A stretch of 64,000 nt of DNA from Gonapodya prolifera JEL478 (Eukaryota > Monoblepharomycota > Monoblepharidomycetes > Monoblepharidales > Gonapodyaceae): positions 24,365 through 88,364 of the forward strand of contig KQ965873.1 of the NCBI GenBank assembly GCA_001574975.1. The letters run 5' to 3'. Each line of letters begins with the position of its first letter. The first letter of the stretch is position 1. A program made the translations under genes and the position numbers. The notes under the pieces are model-generated. The model ran no database searches. It saw only the letters and a program-made list of their open reading frames with translations, and was not told where the DNA came from. Shown here one piece after another: positions 54,685 to 64,000 of this stretch.

Positions 54685-54849
54685 CAGTGGTACCCCGTTT
54701 AATGTGTACCCGTTTATTGTATGACCCCGCGTAATGCATATCGAGAAAAGGCCCTTTCTCAAGTTGGGATAGGTGTAAGTTATACACAATCCCGCGTTAT
54801 GAAAAGATTTGTCAAAAAAATGGCCTTCAGATTTAATACATAACCACTG
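54685..54849. mobile_element. Pogo/Tc1-type MITE, 165 bp
   Basis: Begins CAGTGGTACCCCGTTTAATG and ends TTAATACATAACCACTG, giving imperfect inverted ends (CAGTGGT/ACCACTG). It is flanked by TA on both sides (54683-54684 and 54850-54851), the target duplication of Tc1/mariner/pogo elements. Too short to encode a transposase, so non-autonomous. Internal CCCGCGTTATG/CCCGCGTAATG motifs are repeated. Confidence 0.75.
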
Positions 54850-54851
54850 TA

Positions 54852-55422
54852 TGTGCGTGAACAATTTGGAACTGCAATGGGGAACCTCGCCGGCGAATTG
54901 TGAACTGCTTCCGAGGCCGACCCCGCGCCGGAGACAACTGTACATCAACCCCGCGTGGCTGTCCGTCCGATTTTCGGAGAAATACTGGGAGCATGGCAGA
55001 AACCGTGATGCCTCAAGTGAATACCATCGCTGGTTGTCTCACCGATTTCCGGGTCGCGCTGCTTCTTGTGCATATTTCTGCGAAATGTACTTTGTGCCTT
55101 TTTGGGATGTTGAGATCATTTTTTTCGGGTTCGAGGCGGTCCATGCACTTCTGCACCGCCTCCGACCAAAGGTCACCTCCTTCCACATACCTCCCAATAC
55201 ATTCGCTCGCAAAATCCCCAGGATGCCAAAGAGTAAGCAACCACCAACCAAAGGCGCTCACGTGGCGAAGCGTGTCTAGTAAATAAAATCCATAAATATA
55301 TACATGCACCATCGTTTCTTTTCTTATCTTCGTAAGTCGATCAATCAAGTGATCATCATCTTTTTTGAGTGAGTAATTTTTTCAGGAGGTTACCTTATTC
55401 TCGTTGCGATGGCGAAGACATA
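54852..55422. other. Unassigned stretch
   Basis: Both strands have open frames of 100-155 codons here (plus 54809-55279, minus 55013-55348), but none resembles a known family and they overlap, so I do not call a gene. Confidence 0.35.
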
Positions 55423-55835
55423 TCAACATAAGTGAGTAAAGATTCGGGGAGCTCCATCATGTTGCAATAGTAATGCGCTTGGTCCTTTGCGGGACACTAC
55501 GTATGGCGTTCGTAAGGCGGATCTCACTTGTCTCACAATCGGTGTGCCTCGACATCGTTTAGAGGAAACCAAATACACGTCAAAATCAGGATCTACTTTG
55601 ATCGCAACGTCGTCAATGTTTTGAGCAAGTTCACCTGGTTCTATCGCAATAGTGCTACTGTTTGGACCAAGAACAAGTGCCAAGCCAATGGAATCTGTTT
55701 TTGCCATGTGTCGCCAGATGTTCACATAATCTCTCGCAGACTCTGCAACAAATACAGCGTCCACGGGTGCATTCGCTCGTCTTCGCTTGACTTCTTTCCA
55801 AAGCGACTTGGTGATAACACACTCAATGCATTGAG
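55423..55835 (-). pseudogene. GT25-like glycosyltransferase remnant B
   Basis: Open frame without ATG reading AQCIECVITKSLWKEVKRRR, APVDAVFVAESARDY, GLALVLGPNSSTI and LRTPYVVSRKGPSALLLQHD. Layout follows family 25 glycosyltransferases (N-terminal ISL-R, central Ile-Leu-Glu-Asp-Asp, later AYLIS--GA--LL). Here the acidic EDD motif is replaced by GPN, so it is unlikely to be catalytic. It ends with a stop at 55423 and is paralogous in layout to the ORF at 56000-56536. Confidence 0.4.
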
Positions 55836-55999
55836 CTTTTGGTTTTCAACATCAAACTTGTTTCGTATCTTCAAAAATCCCGGTAAAAAAAACATTGAGG
55901 CCAATCGTGAAAAACAGTGTCCAAATGTCTATATATTAAAATGTCTGCACTATCGTAGTTTTTTCCCATCGTAATTGTATTGAATGGGAACACACCAGA

Positions 56000-56536
56000 T
56001 CAATGCAAAAGCTTTTCCATTCCAGAGCAATGTAAAATATAGCATATAGCACAATGACAACGAACAAAGTCTCTGTTTCGGACTAATGCAACTGGTGCGT
56101 CAACTCGACCAGCGCCAACATGGGCAAAATGGTGCGCACACATTACTGCAGAGGGGTAAAAATTGATCGCGTCCCGTTCACGATCATAAACACCATTTAT
56201 CGCCTTTGAAATGCAGGTACGAAATTCTTCTTTGCCTCCTACAATGACACAGTTGTTTTCCATAATAATAACTTCTTGCAAACCTTTTTCATATGCCAGC
56301 ATCGCTGCTTTCACGTGTGATAACACTGTAGCGACGTCTTTCAAACTCACTCTGGAATGTTCCGGTATATTCACTCGGAATGGTGTGTTGATAAATCTTC
56401 CCTTTGTATCAGGGGTAAGTGCAGGGACACGATCATAGTCAGAATTTGAAAAACCTGCCTGTTTAAATTGCAAGGTCATAAATCTGACCCTTTCTTTCGC
56501 AATATCGACATTTATATACAATATTTTTGGCAACAA
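56000..56536 (-). pseudogene. GT25-like glycosyltransferase remnant A
   Basis: 178-codon frame beginning at a non-ATG codon: LPKILYINVDIAKERVRFMT matches the GT25 start (hydrophobic strand, IN-D, R--RM). SLKDVATVLSHVKAAMLAYE matches the EIGC--SH motif, and VIIMENNCVI sits at the ILEDD motif with both Asp replaced by Asn. ICYILHCSGMEKLLH corresponds to the AYIIS--GA-KLL motif. A stop upstream and no ATG suggest truncation. GT25 enzymes transfer galactose or glucose in LPS or collagen; they also occur in giant viruses. With ENN, metal-dependent catalysis is doubtful. Confidence 0.5.
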
Positions 56537-56668
56537 CCACGTTGAGAGTTATGTGTAAAGCACACAAAACCACAATTCTTCATATCAGCAATATGGTTTT
56601 CAGAAATTCATGTCCTTTTCGGTGATCATCATCTTTTGTATGATGTCCCCAACCCTCAAAAAATTACA

Positions 56669-56824
56669 ATGACGATTATGGAAGAATTGAAACACGTGAT
56701 TGTTCCTACTTTTATTGCAATCGCTGGTCCTCTCGTATTCAGCAAACTGCCCATTGAATCGCCATGGCTTGGTTTAATTGCTGCTGCTGTCGTTGCTGTC
56801 ATTACATTTGTCATTTTCCAATAG
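56669..56824 (+). CDS. 51-residue membrane protein
   Basis: ATG-started frame MTIMEELKHVIVPTFIAIAG followed by PLVFSKLPIESPWLGLIAAA and a hydrophobic C-terminus (VVAVITFVIFQ), predicting two short membrane segments around a Pro-rich turn. AT-rich codon use unlike the GC-rich host genes. No family known; such peptides are common in viruses and mobile elements. Confidence 0.4.
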   Translation: MTIMEELKHVIVPTFIAIAGPLVFSKLPIESPWLGLIAAAVVAVITFVIFQ

Positions 56825-57023
56825 TTCCCCTTTTTGACTGAGACAAGTCCGCTGAATAAAGCAATCTTTCTACGATTCTTAGTTGGTGAGGTTTTGCTTC
56901 TTGAAAAGCAGACTGATTGGCCTGTCGTGGCCAGTGTGCTTTTATGCTTCCCTTATATTTCCGATAACTTGAGCATATCAAACATTAAGTCAAGATTTTT
57001 TTCCCTCATTATAACTCATTGTA

Positions 57024-57107
57024 ATGTCTGTACAAGAATTCTTTGCAAAGTACTGGGAACTTGGCTGGGTGGCCTTTCCTGTGTCGCTCAACTGGAATAC
57101 TGGCTGA
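57024..57107 (+). pseudogene. Possible Prim-Pol N-terminal fragment
   Basis: ATG-started frame MSVQEFFAKYWELGWVAFPV followed by SLNWNTG, a TGA, and in the same frame NKKDRTIGEQWADVS. The pattern helix-ELGW-FPV...KK...W is how bifunctional primase-polymerases (D5/phage/virus replication proteins) begin. The catalytic DxD/H region is not found downstream, so at best a stub. The match is short and may be coincidental. Confidence 0.25.
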
Positions 57108-58165
57108 AACAAAAAGGACCGAACGATCGGGGAGCAGTGGGCTGACGTGTCGCGCTGCTCCCCCCTAAAGGTGTTGCATCCGTACCATCTGGTCCACGGT
57201 GAGTGCGCGTCTTTTGACCTTATGTTGGCTGCTCTGAAAATGACCACTTCCATCTCTTTTTTTCTGCACAACGTTTCTGGCTCTTCTGACAACACAATCG
57301 CAAAAGTCGTGTTGTGATAATTGCCTCCCAGGGTACCAGGACAATGGTTGCTTGTGTCGGCGTGATTTCAAAAGGTTTACGAAGGACCGGAAACAGACCT
57401 CAGCCGTCCGACCACAAGTATGCAGTTTTGATGCGGCTAGCCATGGGCTGACATGCCGTGAAACATGATAGTCAATCGCGTGATCCAACTCTGCAGCAAC
57501 GTAATTTTATGAATTAGTGCTACTCGAAAATTTTCTGTCTTGTAAATAGGAATTGTATTTTGCGAAGAATTTGAACATCCGCTAAGGGGACAAAAGTCCA
57601 CGTGGTTAGTGCAGTGAAAGAACGGTTGTAGTCTTTTGCAAGATTATATAGCGCAGCGAGGGTTGGCGATTCTCCTAGAGATGACAGTCAAGTACGTTTG
57701 CGATCCGCGCGCATCCAAGTGTCTCAAAATTCACGGACCCAGTCGGCACGCGAACAGGATGAAGGCGGCGATTATCACTTGTTCCGCTAATCCTGGAGCG
57801 CAATAACGTGCTTTTGGGCGTGAAGTGATCATGCATTTCATATGAAGGAAAAGGGTGGAGAGAGAGATCGCTTGAACTGTTTATCAGCTGTAATGGAGCC
57901 CTGACACAAGTACATGAATTATCAACTACAACAGCCTGTTACAAGACGCTGATTGCGGGGATCGTTTCCGAGAGGTGGAAGAGGAGTTGACAGGTCATAG
58001 GTGTGTGGCGCAGCCTCCATGGCACCACGGAATCAATTGCTTTTGATCAACCATAATTCAAGAAACAACCCAAGCGAACACTTCAGAGGGTTAAGGGAAC
58101 GTATCCCTAACAACTGTAGCTGCACGTAGAATTGAAACAATAAAACGAAAACTACCAAATATTGC
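57108..58165. other. Non-coding region
   Basis: No supported gene. A minus-strand frame at 57165-57488 has no recognisable content. Confidence 0.45.
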
Positions 58166-58501
58166 TTACATTTCTAAAATGCTCTGCAACAATTCCCTGG
58201 GCATCGGTACTGGTTTGCAACTTTGGCGTTGTGTGTGCACACATCCAAATGGACTGTCCATCCACATGTCATGAGTGCACACTCCTTGAAAGTACACTTG
58301 CTGAGTATGGAAGTTATTGGCCAATTCAAAACGAGACTTCCCAAAATCAAACCCCATCTGGATTGCGTGAAAGTAGTACACAAAGTTTGGTATGTGCTCC
58401 AGAATCCCAAAGTTCATGATGAATTGGGTGATCCACACAACCAATCGTCTTCTCAGGCGGGCTTCCAGCGTCCTTATGACCAATTCCTCCAGTTCTCTCA
58501 C
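58166..58501 (-). CDS. Unassigned ORF in transposon-rich region
   Basis: Open frame of 111 codons: MRELEELVIRTLEARLRRRL, VWITQFIMNFGILEHIPNFV, MGFDFGKSRFELANNFHTQQ, ending RELLQSILEM. It looks protein-like and may extend upstream to about 58560 on the minus strand. An in-frame acceptor-like site after HTQQ could switch to a Cys-rich frame (CTFKECALMTCGWTVHL). No family assigned; probably transposon-derived. Confidence 0.35.
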   Translation of the reverse strand: MRELEELVIRTLEARLRRRLVVWITQFIMNFGILEHIPNFVYYFHAIQMGFDFGKSRFELANNFHTQQVYFQGVCTHDMWMDSPFGCVHTQRQSCKPVPMPRELLQSILEM

Positions 58502-58648
58502 TTCATAAACAGGCTGTTCTCCAGAAGCGGGGGGCAGCCATTACACAAATACTGGTGAGACTCTATAAAACGTATCCAGATGGACCATTTTCCTGGGACG
58601 ACACAGTTTGTGTTCCCCTATAAGTTGCTTGTCGCTGAGACGTCCAAT

Positions 58649-58890
58649 GTGCTACACAACCTAGGTGAGCTGCACGAGCCTGTAAACTGCAGGAACGTGC
58701 ATATATCTGATCAAACATACATAATATGTTGTAGCTCACACAGAACTCACCTGCAGGAACGTGACGCCAAACTTGGGGCACGCCCTGCAGGTGCACTCAT
58801 CTAAATACATGACCACAGTAGTGGCACAGCACTTAACACCTCACACTATATATACCATGTCAATAAATGTCACCTGAGGCTATGGTGACA
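58649..58890 (+). repeat. Dispersed ~240-bp repeat, copy 2
   Basis: Nearly identical to copy 1 inside the MULE (15132-15373), including the ends GTGCTACACAACCTAGGTGA and CACCTGAGGCTATGGTGACA. Confidence 0.85.
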
Positions 58891-59598
58891 ACCAGTGGGA
58901 CTACGTCCAGGACTGGGTTGTGTGGAAGTGGATGGGCCTGTACCACAGGCGCACCCCAGTGGACTGGATGTTGAATTGCATGTCCGGGAGGATGGACAAG
59001 TGGTGGGCGCAGTTGGCCGTTGGCGTCATTGCGTGGATTGAGCTGAAGTGTCAGGGGCGCGTCATGACGGAGCAGGGGGTCTTCAAACCCCAGCCTGAGG
59101 AGGCGTGAGACACTTGGGGTGTTTGGGCGTGAGTTGGGACACGTCTTGCAGTTTGATCTGGGCATTTTGGGGCATGTGAAGTGTTGGGCGGTGTTGGACA
59201 CTCCGGCCATAGTTTGCACATACAATGTGCACCATTCACTCAAAACCCTGTAGTATGTGTTGCATTTTTTACATACCCCCACCCTGGAGCCAGGTACCCT
59301 CAGTGCATGAAAGTACAATTTTGGATATCCCATATACCAATTTGCATTTCCAAAAAATTAAAAATTTTCCCTCAACTTTTATTTTGAAGGTTATGGATAA
59401 TTGTTCATGGGTGCAAGGGTGTGGCATTAAAACACAAAATAAATTTAGAAAAATCCACATTTCGATTAAATTTTTGTGAACAGTGAATAATTGAAATGAG
59501 GACTTTAATAATTCCAAAATAATTTTATGATGAATGTGACCACATTTAAGGAACACTACGGAAATGTCTCCTCTTATATTGAACCAGTAGTTATTAAA
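58891..59598. other. Fragmented transposon-like sequence
   Basis: A Trp-rich plus-strand frame ending at 59108 (NQWDYVQDWVVWKWMGLYHR, VDWMLNCMSGRMDKWW, IAWIELKCQGRVM) follows the repeat directly and has no start of its own. It is probably the tail of a gene interrupted by the repeat. The rest is AT-rich without a gene. Confidence 0.35.
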
Positions 59599-60140
59599 TC
59601 ATATGGTCATTAATATGTCATCTGGTGCTCCTCCAATATCTGGTATATAATCATTCTGATAACCTAGGATTGCAGTAAAGGCAAAGAGCTCTCTTTTATA
59701 AAGGCAGAGATACTGCTTCAACTTCTTCACCTCAGGAGACTTAAAGTATACATCTTCTCCTTGAAACATTCTTTCTATTGTGGCAAAGTGTCTCAATGCA
59801 AAGAGTATCACCATGCATGTGACGACTCCACAATTGTAACCATCTGGTTGCTGATACCAATGCTGTGCAAAAGAGAATGTTTAAGACAGAAAGAGACGCA
59901 GCAAAGAACAAAGAATTCACATACCTTTGAAATTACTACCCCTACTTCTTCATGAATAGTTAATCCCACAGCTTCAGTCAAGAACCTTTTGCATCTCAGA
60001 ATATCATTCTGATATCTAGCCCAGGATAACCTTTTAGAATCCAGAACTAAAAATGTATCATGAGCTTTGTGGTACATAGGCAAGTACCAGTGTGCTTCAC
60101 TGATGTTAATTGGCATAATTAACCATGCAGCACTCTGCAT
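59599..60140 (-). CDS. Ulp1/C48-like cysteine protease, 5' truncated
   Basis: Two exons, 59925-60140 and 59599-59862, 160 codons in frame with a GTATGT-CAG intron. The catalytic set of Ulp1-type SUMO/ubiquitin-like proteases is present: WLIMPINISEAHWYLPMYH with the His, DTFLVLDSKR with the Asp, HWYQQPDGYNCGVVTCMVIL with the Gln and the Cys. The usual N-terminal part of the domain is missing. A dispersed repeat begins only 100 bp upstream, so the gene was probably cut by its insertion, or its 5' exons lie beyond. Ulp1-like proteases are frequent passengers in DNA transposons. Confidence 0.65.
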
Positions 60141-60239
60141 GAATTTTTCCTGACTGAACTGTCTTTAGAAACACCTGATAATGTACCTTCTGACTTGCAA
60201 TATTTCTCATCAGTGAAATGAGGTGAAATGTAGCCCACA

Positions 60240-61294
60240 GTGCTACACAACCTAGGTGAGCTGCACGAGCCTGTAAACTGCAGGAACGTGTATATATGAT
60301 CAGATGTACATAGCAAGACGTAATGTGCATAGAACTCACCTGCAGGAACGTGATGCCAAACTTAGGGCACGTCCTGCAGGTGTGCACATCTAAACCCGCG
60401 GCCACAGTAGTGGCACAGCAGCTAATACCCAACACTCATACTACACTATATACTCCACGTTAGTGGATGTCAGTGTGACAGAACTCCTGTTTTTGTGACA
60501 CCTTCAGTGCAGCATGGTTTTATGTTAAAAACTCAGTGATTCAACACATGTCACCAAAAAGGGAGTTTGGACCAAACTCCTGTTTTGGTGAACCCTTCTC
60601 AGAAACTGGAGTTCAGTCCGAACTCCTGTTTTGGTGACACCTTTGGTGCACCATGGTATAATGCTAAAAACTCAGTGTTTTGACACCTGTCACCAAAACA
60701 AGAGTTCGGACCAAACTCCTGTTTCTGTGAACCCTTCTCAGAAACTGGAGTTCAGTCCAAACTCCCATTTTGGAGAGTGCAGGGTAGATCATACTTTCTT
60801 CCATTTTAGGCTAGACAATTGGAACTATCTTACAGAATGAATTACTATGACTGTATGTGACATACAAATGAATTTTGATGTTTGGAGCAAATTTTCTGTT
60901 TTGTAATCAATGGGGCGGACTAAACATGAGAAGCCTCATTTTCTGAGGAATCCTGAATTCAAGGAGAAACCAATCCCCCACGCAATTTTGACCCTCAGTC
61001 AAGTGATTATTAAGCTATCATCATGTCAGGAAAAAACAAGGAAAGGGCTGCCAATGTCACACTGACATCCACTAACGTGGAGTATATAGTGTAGTATGAG
61101 TGTTGGGTATTAGCTGCTGTGCCACTACTGTGGCCGCGGGTTTAGATGTGCACACCTGCAGGACGTGCCCTAAGTTTGGCATCACGTTCCTGCAGGTGAG
61201 TTCTATGCACATCACGTCTTGCTATGTACATCTGATCATATATACACGTTCCTGCAGTTTACAGGCTTGTGCAGCTCACCTAGGTTGTGTAGCA
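60240..61294. mobile_element. Non-autonomous element with ~240-bp terminal inverted repeats
   Basis: Copy 3 of the dispersed repeat (60240-60480, forward) and copy 4 (61055-61294, reversed) are mirror images that bracket about 570 bp. Ends are TGCTACACAACCTAGG and its complement. The interior holds tandem repeats and no transposase. The isolated copies elsewhere may be solo ends of the same family. Confidence 0.65.
60482..60775. repeat. Two tandem copies of a ~139-bp unit
   Basis: Each unit runs from AACTCCTGTTTT-GTGACACC through AAAAACTCAGTG and CACCAAAA to TTCTCAGAAACTGGAGTTCA. Within each unit GGAGTTTGGACC/GGACCAAACTCC-type segments are self-complementary, so the DNA could fold into long hairpins. 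Confidence 0.75.
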
Positions 61295-61395
61295 GTGCCG
61301 GCAACAGGGAAAATCGTAAGAACTTCAAAAAGAAGGTGACCAGATTTATCTGTCACTAGGTATTTTCAAATAATCAAAGTTCTCTTTAGGCACAT

Positions 61396-62306
61396 TTGAA
61401 GTACTACTTTATGCAGGGGAGATTATATTATTCTTTCAAGGAGAAGCGGCACCTACTTGTTCTTAAATCAATTGATGAAGTGAGTGTTTGTCGCATTTTG
61501 CAAGCTGATTTTTCTGATATAGGTGCACTCAGTTTATTGAACTATTTCAACACACACATTCATCATCTGAGAGTGGAACACATCCTGGGTTCAATCGAAC
61601 TTGGGAAAAGTGCAGCACAAACTACTATTTAGGAGGACTGTCTCCATGCTTCAAATCACTCATTGCAAGATGTGGTATATGTGTTACATCTCATGTGACT
61701 CCTAATCCAGTACCCCTCACACCCATTATTGTGACAAGACCTCGAAAGCTTCTTGTCTATGATTACACTTCTATTTCCAGATTTCAGTTCTTTTCAGCCA
61801 TTGACCATTGTTCCAAATATATTGCTGGAGAAGTGTTCGCAACGAAAGAATCTGTGAATGTTGAGAAATTTCTGGAGAATTATTATAAGGAACATGGAAC
61901 TGTGGAGCAGTATGATATATTCTGCGATCTTGTCATGCACTGTCATAAATAAGTCTTTTACAGAACACAAAGCAATAATGGCGGAGAATTCACATCACAG
62001 AGTTTGAATGCAATGCATGAAAGACTTGGAGTTAAGGTTTCCCATGGACGCCCGTATCGACCTCAAAGTCAAGGTGTGATAGAGCGCCCACATGGTACTC
62101 TGAAATCAAAGTGGTGGGCTGGGGTGCACCAAGATAATGTTGATGTTTCTACCATGACTGTGTATGACGCAAACAGGAGAATGCAGGATGTGATAAACAC
62201 TTACAACCATGAGCGCCACAGCTCCCACAAGCAGGTGCCATTTGTAGTCTTCAAAGGCAGAACAGACAATTCATTTTTCATGCCGAAATCAGCAAAAGAG
62301 CAATAT
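61396..62306 (+). pseudogene. Retroviral-type integrase (rve) remnant
   Basis: Successive frames show a zinc-binding N-terminus (HHLRVEHILG, later FKSLIARCGICVTSH with C-X2-C), then a DDE core: RKLLVYDYTSISRFQFFSAI with the first Asp, QSNNGGEFTSQSLNAMHERL where the second catalytic Asp of the DNGGEF motif is Asn, and RPYRPQSQGVIERPHGTLKS with the catalytic Glu. Stops and frame changes at about 61630 and 61950 (the latter perhaps an intron) plus the Asp-to-Asn change mark it as dead. Cannot be assigned to a retroelement or Ginger-like DNA transposon from this piece alone. The 3' end runs into an N and a truncated copy of the dispersed repeat. Confidence 0.6.
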
Positions 62307-62310
62307 TGTG

Positions 62311-62311
62311 N
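62311..62311. other. Unresolved base (N); others at 16560, 37718, 63510, 63645
   Basis: Five isolated Ns occur in the window. The ones at 16560 (inside a tandem duplication) and 62311 (between integrase remnant and truncated repeat) lie at repeat boundaries and may mark assembly joins. Confidence 0.8.
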
Positions 62312-62366
62312 CTGTGGCCGCGGGTTTAGATGTGCACACCTGCAGGACGTGCCCTAAGTTTGGCAC
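62312..62366 (-). repeat. Dispersed repeat, copy 5 (truncated)
   Basis: Matches about 55 bp of the inverted copy 4 (CTGTGGCCGCGGGTTTAGATG through CCTAAGTTTGGC) and begins immediately after the N at 62311. The truncation may be an assembly join rather than biology. Confidence 0.6.
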
Positions 62367-62787
62367 ACGCTTATGACCACCCCAAAGGTGTGTCACTGCT
62401 GATTTTTGTTGCTGGCTGATAGATTTTTGAATCAGCTGTAGCTGTGAGGTTGCGTGCACATTCTTGGCCACTTTGATGAACTCCCAACTCTTCCTCACCT
62501 TGTGGAACCTCATAATTATCAGGAAACCATACTTTGGGGGTGTGATGGAGGCGTTTGTTTGGTGCCAAGGGCCTCCAAAGACTTTGGCAGGTATCCTTAT
62601 AGGGAGCACCGCTGCCACTCAAGGATACCTGTGTCCCGATGCTGACACACCCCCACCCTGGGGACATACCCCCCCCAAAAACAGGAATTACCCCCACCTC
62701 ACCAAAGTTATATTTGTGATTCAGAAAAGTAAAACACCAAGTTGTTCTCACACACATTTATTGTAAGGAAAATAAAAGTAGGTACTT
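62367..62787. other. Region with no secure gene
   Basis: Overlapping frames on both strands, none with recognisable motif. Confidence 0.35.
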
Positions 62788-63960
62788 CTACTTCCTACCA
62801 CATTGAGTCCGAGCTCCCATACCCTCGTCATCAGTTGTGTCCCTTCCCCGCTTCCGTGTAGTCCGAGTATCCTTCACAGCAGCTGCTGCCCTAGTCACAA
62901 CTCCTGGTGAGAATGCTGCTGCAGAACCACCACGGCCCTTAGGCTTAGAGGGGGTGGGAATATCTAATGCAGATTACCATTTAGTATAGCAACAGGTTCA
63001 GTCCATGCATGTAAGTCAAAAAACTCACCAACATCAATTCCAGCAAAGGTAGATGCTGGAACTGCAGCTTGTTTGGACATTTGGGGCGGTGTGCGTGTAA
63101 CTATCAAGATGACTGAAGTGAGATTCCATGCTCATCCAAAAGGAAATAAGAAACACGAGCCCCTACCTTCTTCAAGATCAGGTCCACTTCCCTTGTCCTC
63201 ACCTTCATCATCCTCATCATCCTCATCATCCTCCGAATCGTCCTCCTCATTGTCCTCCCAACCCTCTTTGGCCTCAAGAATCAAGTAGCGACCCACTGAA
63301 AGGAGTTTTCAGTGAGACTTAACACAAACATAAAATTGTTTCTCTCACCGTCTTTGGGAATCTGTGGCACCTTGGGGATGCCCTTCTTGTCACCACCAGC
63401 ATCCTCCTCCTCATCCTGCTTGTCCCCATTATTACCTCTCTTCTCAGAAGCTGCCCGATCCAGCACAAAGGTGCAGAACGTCTGAGTGATGTATTGCAGC
63501 CTTTTCTTGNTGGAGCGTAGCAACCTGTTGGTGGGGTGGGTGTGGGAGTTGGTAAAGTACCAGATTAGTGCGGCAACGCATTGACAAACAAAAAACACTT
63601 ACATGTAAAATGCATTGAATGCATCTTTGCCAAACTCCTCCTCTNGCTTGGCCACAAGGCTGTCAACCCCACTGAGGATTTCACTCGATACCGTCATGCC
63701 ATAGAAATGGCGGCCAAGTGCAGCACAAGCTATGGCAAGCGATCCGCATCCAACGATTGGTGCAAATACAGCATCTCCAGAGTCGGTCATCAGGAGTAGT
63801 AGCTCCATCCAAACCGCAGCAGCAATTTGGCTACGGAAAGCCACCAACAATGTCTTGTTGCCTGGAGAAGAGGTTTTCTGTAAATGGTGTGAGTGTGGGA
63901 AAGCTGAAAAAGTTCTGTAGAATGTTGTACCAGACTTACCAAAATCTCCAACTTATGTAA
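62788..63960 (-). CDS. DNA methyltransferase-like protein, 5' part outside window
   Basis: Exons 63942-63960 (approximate), 63603-63877, 63349-63524, 63177-63295, 63029-63100 and 62788-62963 join with GT-AG introns. SGDAVFAPIVGCGSLAIACA followed by ALGRHFYGMTVS resembles the end of N6-adenine/N4-cytosine methyltransferases (GD-VLDPF-GSGTT-IAA--LGR---G-E). The Asp-Pro-Phe is replaced by Ala-Pro-Ile, which would weaken SAM binding. A long acidic tail (KDEEED-like and EDDSEDDEDDEDDEGED) and a basic C-terminus (KPKGRGGSAAAF, TRTTRKRGRD) follow. Two exons contain single Ns (63510, 63645). The acidic/basic tail is typical of chromatin or transposon proteins. Confidence 0.5.
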
Positions 63961-64000
63961 CTTAGAGGCGGCCGGAAACATGGATGAAGTGAGCTGGGAC

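Overview
The window looks like nuclear DNA of a zoosporic (chytrid-type) fungus. Host genes are cut by many short GT-AG introns (mostly 50-130 bp). They include a Zn2Cys6 transcription factor with a fungal middle-homology region, tandem amino-acid permeases, and a coiled-coil protein resembling the flagellar protein CFAP99, which would fit a fungus that makes flagellated zoospores. Five isolated N bases (16560, 37718, 62311, 63510, 63645) mark unresolved assembly positions.

Layout. 1-4918: two tandem APC permeases on the minus strand. The window truncates the first, which carries five introns the second lacks. 6431-7292: an unrecognised six-exon gene. 7705-16613: a complete AT-rich Mutator-like DNA transposon with a 9-bp target duplication, inverted subterminal repeat arrays, an OTU protease gene and a MULE transposase that seems fused to a USP-like peptidase. 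It sits in one copy of a direct repeat whose second copy (21660-22210) lies beyond the Zn2Cys6 gene (17958-21234). 22711-26012: CFAP99-like gene.

26.3-35.8 kb is an island of mostly broken genes: a RING/TRAF-type zinc protein, a Fanzor/TnpB C-terminal remnant, a homologue of a conserved giant-virus (NCLDV) protein, a GH5 cellulase pseudogene and a frameshifted unknown. I read part of it as a decayed endogenous giant-virus insertion, possibly mixed with host genes. 36.6-53.7 kb returns to host genes: a mitochondrial-type Ohr/OsmC peroxidase with a 5-nt micro-exon, a decayed F-box/ankyrin gene, a sulfotransferase-like gene, an oxysterol-binding protein, a leucine-rich-repeat protein and a CLC chloride channel.

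54.6-64.0 kb is AT-rich and transposon- or virus-like: a pogo-type MITE, two GT25-like glycosyltransferase remnants lacking the acidic motif, a short membrane peptide, a possible Prim-Pol fragment, an Ulp1-like protease, a decayed retroviral-type integrase, a methyltransferase-like gene running off the window, and several copies of a ~240-bp dispersed repeat, two of which form the ends of a 1-kb inverted-repeat element. Exon structures were built by hand from splice signals, reading-frame continuity and paralogue comparison. Family names rest on motif recognition, not database searches.
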